Notes under the pieces: model-generated
What the model was told of the DNA's origin: nothing
The model's database searches: none
What the model saw: only the letters and a program-made list of their open reading frames with translations
Part shown: positions 58,371-64,000 of the stretch, one piece after another
Numbering within the stretch: the stretch's first letter is position 1
Layout of the letters: every line of letters starts with the position of its first letter
NCBI RefSeq assembly: GCF_904849725.1
Contig: NC_058521.1
Coordinates: forward strand, 145,976,744 to 146,040,743
DNA from: Hordeum vulgare subsp. vulgare
Taxonomy: Eukaryota > Streptophyta > Magnoliopsida > Poales > Poaceae
DNA length: 64,000 nucleotides
Reading direction: 5' to 3'
Made by a program: the position numbers and the translations under genes

Positions 58371-58659
58371 GGCCTCTTTGATTCATAGGATTTTGAAAAC
58401 GCTGAAATTGAAAAAGTATAGAATGGAGTGAATGTCCATTTGAATTTTATAGGATTAGCAATGAGTATTTGATGCCACATAAAAAGTAAATAAATTGTAA
58501 AAATAAGTGGAGTGAATGTTATATTTCTTATGAAATATAGTATAAAAGATTTCATAGAAAAAAATTCTATGAGATTCAATCTTATAATCAAAGAATAAAC
58601 GTAGGATTTTTTTATAGATTTTAATCCTTTCCAAAGATTCTTTTGAATCAAAGAAGCCC
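58371..58659. mobile_element. MITE, probably Tourist-like
   Basis: A 289-bp AT-rich element with inverted ends: GGCCTCTTTGATTCATAGGA at the left and, read from the right, GGGCTTCTTTGATTCAAAAG. The inner CTTTGATTCA is exact. TAT occurs on both sides and may be the three-base duplication. No coding capacity. These elements are frequent near grass genes. Confidence 0.65.
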
Positions 58660-59752
58660 TATTAATCTCTACCTAATAATAAAGCAAACACTGCTTCTGG
58701 TTGTACGTCGTCGGTCAGTTTACAAAAAAAAAAACCCTATGTTTCTCCCAAATCAATCCGCAGTCCGGACATTAGTGACATGAATGAGTCGTTTTTCTTT
58801 TTTGCAGAACGTCCCTTCTATTTCCGTGGAATCAACCCGCAGTCCATCTTTAAGTGAGACCGAACCGTTTTCTGCATTTAGACAAAAACCCTGACTTTTA
58901 CGATAGATAAACCGTGGTCCATATTTTATTCAAAACGAATCATTTTTTATACTTTCACATAAACACCCCTGATATATGCGTTAATAACCATGGAGTCTAT
59001 TCAGAATAAATATGTATTTTTAGATAACGATATCTTTTAAATCGTGAATCCAATTTAAACATGTTATATATGAAATTTGATTAGAAAAATGTGTAGAGTT
59101 TGAATATGTTGTTATTTTACGTGTTAAATACTTTTAAAATATTATATAAAATACAATGTTAATTAATATTTGTCTTTATTTCGTATCGATGATATATTAT
59201 AACATGTAATTTTAACGTTAATATTTGGAAAATGTTATAATCCTTGGACATGATGTACTTGCACTGGGTTCACTCTTTGCACATATTTCATGACCTAAGA
59301 CCTTACGTACGTGTCTTTTCTTGGTAGAATCTACGAGTGTTACCAATGAACTGCACTTTTTTTAGTGAACACGCAAACAATTTTTATAGGATGTACATGC
59401 ACTTATAAAATTAATGAACATCACAAGTACATGAATGTTTATTTTAAAAATATCAGAAGTACTATTCATCTGACAGTAATGAATGTTAATAGTTGAATTT
59501 TTTAGGTCATAGTTGAATCAATAAGTACAATCTTAAATTATGTTTCATCTATTACATGTGATGTCTATACATATACCCATTTTTGAATATACCTAATTTA
59601 TAAATGTGGCCTCCTTAGTGTCGAACGACACCACGGCGATGATGCCTGAGTGTGGTCGTAGGTACACACCGTTAATATGACGAGTCAGAATGAAAATTGG
59701 GTTAAAATAATAATATTTTATGTAAGAAATCTTAATTACCCGTTACGGCATA
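58660..59752. other. AT-rich spacer, possibly outer part of a Helitron
   Basis: 58666 opens TCTCTACCTAATAATAAAGC after an A, nearly the same as the better Helitron start at 59753. So this could be the 5' part of a first Helitron, or of a longer one sharing the 3' end at 60913. No gene is seen. Confidence 0.4.
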
Positions 59753-60913
59753 TCTATACCTAATAATAAATCGGCTATTGCTGCCGTCGGAAAACCCACC
59801 ACGACATTTTTATGAAAAAGCCCGTGTAAGTTTTGTTATTCAACCCGCGCTCTATCATTTATCTCCAACGCAAAAGGAAAAAAACGATTCGCTGCAAAAA
59901 ATTATACCCGTACGCATCGCCTCCTCCCGTCGACCCTGGGCCACCCTGGCCTGTGCCCTGGCCGCCGCCACACCACTCGCCGCCGCGCCTGACCTCAACC
60001 GCCACCGGTGCCGATCTCAACCCACCTGCCTCCGCGACTGTACCTCTCCCCGCTCACTGCCCCCGTTGCGGCGCTCGAGCGCGTCGACCCTGGTCCACCC
60101 TGGCCTATGCCCAGGCCGCTGCCACACCACTCGCCGCCGCGGCCGACCTCAACCACCACTGATGTCGATCTCAACCCGCCCGCCTCCGCGGTCGTATCTC
60201 TGCCCGCTTGTTGCCCCTGTTTCGGCGCTCGAGCACAGCTTCTGGATCAAATCAATGCGACAGCTACAACGACTTGGGATGGTGCGTCTGCTCGATGCAG
60301 AACGGCGGCGACGCGCGGATAAGGCGCGGCGGAGCGAAGTACTTGCAGGCGGAGGCGGGCCTCCATGGCTCACACGGGGAACTCCGAGGTTATGGCGCGG
60401 CAACGGCGACTCCTTATGGCCAGATAGAGGCGCCTAACCCTTGCTCCCCTCATCGTATCCCTCCTCCGGCAGGAACTCATCATTTGGTGAGATCCCCTCC
60501 ACATGCCTCCAACCGTGTGCCAAGCACCGGCAAGAAATTTTGTTTTGTGGGAATTTGTTTGCTGATGAATGAATGTATTGAATGTAAGATTGCATTGTTG
60601 TAGAGAAAGAGAATGGAACATCATCTTTAGTTTGTCATCTCATCCCACATTCTCTACCCCATGAGTGAAATAAGATAACAGTCTCTTGATCAATTCACGT
60701 AGTCTCTTTGTTTTGATTTGCTTGTCCCGCTCAATTTCTCATCATCGTGGAATTAACAATGGACGGATTGATTTCTCAACAAAATAGGATAGGACTGACT
60801 ACATTAGTTAGTTAGCTTATTATTTTAATAAATCAAAATATTTATAAAAAATTAAAAACGTGTGATATTTTTTTCTTCCGTTGCAACGCACGGGCCCTTT
60901 TGCTATTTGCTAG
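59753..60913 (+). mobile_element. Helitron, non-autonomous
   Basis: It begins TCTATACCTAATAATAAATC preceded by A, and ends TTTGCTATTTGCTAG followed by T, fitting the Helitron rule of 5'-TC, CTAG-3' and insertion between A and T. Just upstream of the 3' end is GTTGCAACGCACGGGCCC, a form that recurs in Triticeae Helitrons. It carries a GC-rich cargo (59920-60480) unlike its AT-rich ends. No replicase/helicase gene is present. Confidence 0.68.
59929..60234. repeat. 154-bp tandem duplication in the Helitron cargo
   Basis: GTCGACCCTGG starts at 59929 and 60083. Each unit ends with a GCGCTCGAGC motif (about 60071 and 60227). The units differ at numerous positions. The GC-rich, proline- and alanine-coding composition suggests a captured host gene piece, but the overlapping ORFs are not convincing and no protein is recognised. 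Confidence 0.8.
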
Positions 60914-61111
60914 TAAAGACAAAACGTTTAGTTTGACAGCTAGTACAGTCCATACTCTTTCCGCCACAAATTCTACGGTAGGTGACGTGTAATTTTTTTT
61001 TTTTTACATGTAGGTGATGTGCACTTTTGGTAGCACAATATTTTTTGGAGTTTCCGAAGAATACCGTTATCGTCATCTGTTCCAAAGAGAAGGGCGCAGA
61101 TCACCTTTGGT
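60914..61111. other. 3' flank of the receptor kinase gene
   Basis: 200 bases between the Helitron end and the stop codon of the receptor kinase. It has a T-rich run (60991-61004). No clear polyadenylation signal was identified. Confidence 0.5.
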
Positions 61112-63691
61112 TCACGCATCTTCAACGGAGACGAGCGCCTGCACCACCGCGCTCATGCTCGGCCGCCGGTTCCTCTCTTCCTCCAAGCACGACAAGGCAA
61201 CACCAACCACCACCTTCACCTGCGCGCGGTTAAAGTCCCCGGCGAGCCGGTCATCCACAAGATCCTCTACGCTGCCGGAACGCATCTTCTGGCCCACAGC
61301 CTTGGCCACGGCCCTGACATCCGTATCCTGGTCGCCGTCCGCCACCCTGACCCCTTTCACCAGCTCCAGCAGCACAACGCCGAAGCTGTACACGTCGACC
61401 TTGTCGCTGATGGCCAGGCTCGACACCCATTCCGGCGCCATGTACCCCCTCGTCCCCCTGATCCGCCGCGACGGGTTCGCCTCCCGCCCTCCGCGGGAGG
61501 CGGACCCCTCGGGGCGGCGGTCCAGCAGCTTGGCGAGCCCGAAGTCGGTGATCTTGGGCTCCAGGTCACGGTCCAGCAATATGTTCTCCGGTTTCATGTC
61601 GCAGTGGATGATCCACTCGAGGCACTCGCTGTGCAGATAGGCGAGCCCCCTGGCCACGCCGACGGCGATCCGGAAACGCTGGCTCCACCCGAGGACGTCG
61701 TGGTCGCCGCCATCGCGGCCGTCTTCGTCCAAGAAGAGCATCGTGGCGAGCGACCCGTTCTCGATGAACTCGGAGACGAGGATGCGGTGCTTGCCTGGGG
61801 AGCAGCAGCCGATGATCCTCACCAGGTTCATGTGGTAGATCCTGCCGATCACGATCAGCTCCGCCTGGAACTCCTCCTCCCCGTGGGAGCGGCTCACGCT
61901 CGTCGTCAGCGCCTTGACGGCCACGACCCGGCCGTCGTCGAGAACGCCCCTGTACACCACTCCAGACCCGCCGCGTCCGATCTCGTCGGCGAAGTTCCCC
62001 GTGGCCTTCTTGATCGCGGCGTAGCTGTATCTCTGGAAGCTTGTGGTGAGGAGGATGAGTCTGTAGCCCTCGTCCATGGGGTACACCGGAGAGGAAGACC
62101 GCCTGAACAGTCCCTTCCTGGAGAAGAGCAAGCAGCCGAGCCCGATGACGACGGCCTCCACTACGAGCAACGCCGACAGGAACCCGTACAGGTACGGCCA
62201 CACCGGTTTCCCCGCGGCGTCACTGACGTGCTTGTGTGACAAGGAGGAGGCGTTGAGGAGGACCTCTGGAGCAGCGACGTCGCCGCAGCCGGTGATATTC
62301 TCCTCAAGGATGCCAAGGCCACCGCGTACGTGCGCTTGCCATTGGTGGATGCCATACTCCGGGACGACGAAGTCGACCGGGACCTTGATGTACACCGTCC
62401 CCGGCAAGCCGGGGAACGTCCTGCCGTTGAAGAGGACGCTTTTGAGGTAGCACTCCATGTTCAACTTGTGCTGGAACGCGACGCACGCGCAGTTGGTGCG
62501 GCACTTCTTGGCGCACACCGCGAAGGGCATGATCTCGCCGTCGTTGAGGTCGTAGCCCCAGAAGTCGGAGTGCGGCAGTGCCATCAGCTTCGTCGGCGTC
62601 CGCCTCGGCTTCCCGCACTCGTGCTGTCGGAAAGTGGGCCGGCAGCCCCTGCTCCAGTCGCTCCGGTCGGCGCGCTCGTGCCCGGGGGCACAGACGCACG
62701 AAGGCGCCGGCGCGTACAGGCACACCGCGTTGGCGCCGCACACGCCGTGGATGGTGCAGGGGTTGCGGAACGCCATCCACGACACCGCCCACGCCCCCGT
62801 CGCCGCGTCCAGGCTGTACGCCCTGAGGTTGCCGTCTGCGTCGAGTGTCAGCCTCCTCCGGACGCCGGGGGCGCCGAGGTCAGCCGCCTCGAAGTTGGCG
62901 TTGTCGCTGGAGAGGAACTTGCCGAGCGGGTCCATGGCGGCCTCGCGGGTGAAGTTGTAGATCCTGCGGTTGTTGGTGACGTAGTTGTTGTAGGGGTTGG
63001 GCCAGTAGATGCTGGAGAAGTTGCCGTTGTCGTAGAAGAGGGAAAGCATGGCGTAGTCGCTGAACCCGAGGCTGTAGTAGCCGGAGGAGAGCAGCCTGCC
63101 GTCGCGCGACGAAACCAGGCGCGTCGTCGCGGTGAGACGCTGCGTCGGCAGAAGCGTGTCCGTGGGGAAGTGGAAGCTCTGCCACAGCGCTCTCCCGACG
63201 GCGTCCTCCACGACGAGGTTGCCGGTGTCGCGGAGCCGGGCGCGCGAGGCCGTCGGAGCGCCGGCCACAGTGGAGTTCCAAACCGGCTCGCCGTCGTAGT
63301 CGGTGAGGACGAGCGCGCCGCTGCGCTTATCCAGCGTGAGGCGCGAGCCCTTGCTGTGGACAGGCCGCGTGCGGTCGGCGGTCCAGACGACGGAGCGTTC
63401 CTTGGCGCGCGTGAACCAGATGGAGAAGGTGAAAACGGTGGAGGAGACGCGGTAGAAGCCGCACGCGAAGGTGCCGCCCGGTGAGCGCAGGAGGTCGGTG
63501 GCGTAGTCCTCGACGGCGATGGAGGCGCCCCGGGCGAGGCTCTCGCGCGCCGCTACGACGGCTGCCGGACATGGGAGCAACAAGCTCAAAACACTGGCAG
63601 TGATCAAGAGCACTAGGACCAAGGGACTCGTCGATCGTAGCATCACTGGAATGTTGTTGATTTGGACAGGGCAGTGAAGATTACTGTTCAT
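61112..63691 (-). CDS. G-type lectin S-receptor-like serine/threonine kinase (PK1-like), single exon
   Basis: This intact 859-codon frame encodes a plasma-membrane receptor kinase of the type of maize PK1. A hydrophobic signal peptide spans about residues 17-47; Met17 (63643) gives a more typical signal peptide than Met1, so translation may start there. The extracellular part has a bulb-type mannose-binding-lectin-like domain (about 58-175; RDTGNLVV, WQSFHFPTDTLL), an EGF-like cysteine cluster (310-350) and a PAN-like cysteine region (393-440). The membrane segment is about 498-523. The kinase has GRGGSG (572-577), Lys593 in VAVK, HCD-MKPEN (catalytic Asp698), DFG (716-718) and APE (752-754). 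Cys in place of Arg before Asp698 makes it a non-RD kinase, a class often linked to immune or stress signalling. Absence of introns is common in this subfamily. The ligand is unknown. Confidence 0.93.
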   Translation of the reverse strand: MNSNLHCPVQINNIPVMLRSTSPLVLVLLITASVLSLLLPCPAAVVAARESLARGASIAVEDYATDLLRSPGGTFACGFYRVSSTVFTFSIWFTRAKERSVVWTADRTRPVHSKGSRLTLDKRSGALVLTDYDGEPVWNSTVAGAPTASRARLRDTGNLVVEDAVGRALWQSFHFPTDTLLPTQRLTATTRLVSSRDGRLLSSGYYSLGFSDYAMLSLFYDNGNFSSIYWPNPYNNYVTNNRRIYNFTREAAMDPLGKFLSSDNANFEAADLGAPGVRRRLTLDADGNLRAYSLDAATGAWAVSWMAFRNPCTIHGVCGANAVCLYAPAPSCVCAPGHERADRSDWSRGCRPTFRQHECGKPRRTPTKLMALPHSDFWGYDLNDGEIMPFAVCAKKCRTNCACVAFQHKLNMECYLKSVLFNGRTFPGLPGTVYIKVPVDFVVPEYGIHQWQAHVRGGLGILEENITGCGDVAAPEVLLNASSLSHKHVSDAAGKPVWPYLYGFLSALLVVEAVVIGLGCLLFSRKGLFRRSSSPVYPMDEGYRLILLTTSFQRYSYAAIKKATGNFADEIGRGGSGVVYRGVLDDGRVVAVKALTTSVSRSHGEEEFQAELIVIGRIYHMNLVRIIGCCSPGKHRILVSEFIENGSLATMLFLDEDGRDGGDHDVLGWSQRFRIAVGVARGLAYLHSECLEWIIHCDMKPENILLDRDLEPKITDFGLAKLLDRRPEGSASRGGREANPSRRIRGTRGYMAPEWVSSLAISDKVDVYSFGVVLLELVKGVRVADGDQDTDVRAVAKAVGQKMRSGSVEDLVDDRLAGDFNRAQVKVVVGVALSCLEEERNRRPSMSAVVQALVSVEDA

Positions 63692-64000
63692 ATGTAGTAA
63701 TCAGGTCAAGTCAACAGCTTTATTTTATGCATCGAAGCCGATCAGAGAAGTTGAGATGGAATTTCTTGGGAGGTAATTAATCATCGTGTAATAAACTAGC
63801 ACCGTGATCTGATTATTGTATAAGCATCACGAGGAGTTTAGTCGGTCGGTTTGGTTGAATCTGACTGGAACGCTGATGCTTGAGCTCAAAGAAAGCTGAC
63901 GAGCAAAGATTGGCTTTTCACACCACTTGTCCAGTTGTCATGTCCATGATTCTGCAGTAACAGTGTACTATAATGCACTGCTGGTTATATATAAGCACAA
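63692..64000 (-). promoter_or_regulatory. Promoter region of the receptor kinase
   Basis: Reading leftward from the window edge, CTTATATATAACC (TATA at about 63986-63994) lies some 290 bases before the first ATG, or 340 before Met17. This would give a leader of roughly 260-310 bases. More of the promoter lies beyond the window. Other elements are not assignable by eye. Confidence 0.5.

Noticed and set aside
59929..60234. Regular repeats considered as a CRISPR-like array
   Set aside because: Only two imperfect direct units without spacers, in a plant Helitron.
59778..60437. A 219-codon plus-strand ORF within the Helitron
   Set aside because: It starts in the AT-rich Helitron end and crosses the 154-bp duplication, with competing overlapping ORFs in the same stretch. 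No recognisable protein.
61566..62792. Other long arginine-rich ORFs within the kinase gene on both strands
   Set aside because: Frame shadows of the kinase coding sequence produced by high GC content.
62330..63484. A 384-codon plus-strand ORF opposite the receptor kinase
   Set aside because: It is the antisense of a GC-rich coding region with few chance stops, and its product is low-complexity valine/arginine/alanine with no domain. The minus-strand frame has full kinase and lectin motifs.
1..64000. tRNA, rRNA or small RNA genes
   Set aside because: None could be recognised by eye. The tRNA-like strings are short primer-binding sites of the retrotransposons.

Overview
The window reads as intergenic DNA from a large grass genome of the Triticeae (wheat, barley, rye or Aegilops). 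It is almost wall-to-wall nested LTR retrotransposons, with one convincing protein-coding host gene at the far right. The Triticeae call rests on several Ty1/copia LTRs whose ends match the BARE-1/WIS/Angela type (they open TGTTGGAAATATGCCC and close CGTTCCCCAACA), and on Athila-type Ty3/gypsy elements with long GC-rich LTRs. Family names come from memory of these termini, not from a search.

Layout. 1-408 is the edge of an unidentified LTR element (X) inserted in copia C1. C1 (409-15957, minus) is interrupted by gypsy G1 (2409-12083, plus), which is flanked by a perfect 5-bp target duplication, GCCGC. C1 itself sits in an Athila-type element, G2 (minus), whose pieces lie at 15958-17882 and 27682-33246. 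G2 is split again by a non-autonomous LTR element, G3 (17883-27681, minus), and G3 carries a solo LTR (20938-22480) with a perfect GTATG duplication. Copia C2 (33247-40722, minus) follows, then an LTR-like scrap (40723-41224), then a degraded plus-strand copia, C3 (41225-44450 and 53322-56679). C3 was invaded by a nearly complete copia, C4 (44451-53321, minus), with a perfect GGAGG duplication. From 56680 the sequence changes to small DNA elements (a CACTA-like end, a Tourist-like MITE, a Helitron with a GC-rich duplicated cargo) and AT-rich spacer. A G-type lectin receptor-like kinase gene lies at 61112-63691 on the minus strand, with a TATA box near the window edge.

How the parts work. None of the retrotransposons looks autonomous now. 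C1, C2 and C4 keep recognisable gag, protease, integrase, reverse transcriptase and RNase H, but with stops, deletions or insertions. G1 and G2 share an unusual layout: gag-protease, no reverse transcriptase or integrase, a spacer resembling the element's own LTR promoter region, then an ATHILA-ORF-like protein. G3 carries only an orphan, frameshifted ORF of unknown function. Such elements would depend on enzymes supplied in trans.

The most interesting signals are the LTR-like spacer with a plausible spliced leader in front of the ATHILA-like ORF, the three-LTR structure of G1 (with a matching shared-LTR arrangement in G2), the primer-binding-site-like repeats built into G1's LTR ends, and the orphan ORF of G3.
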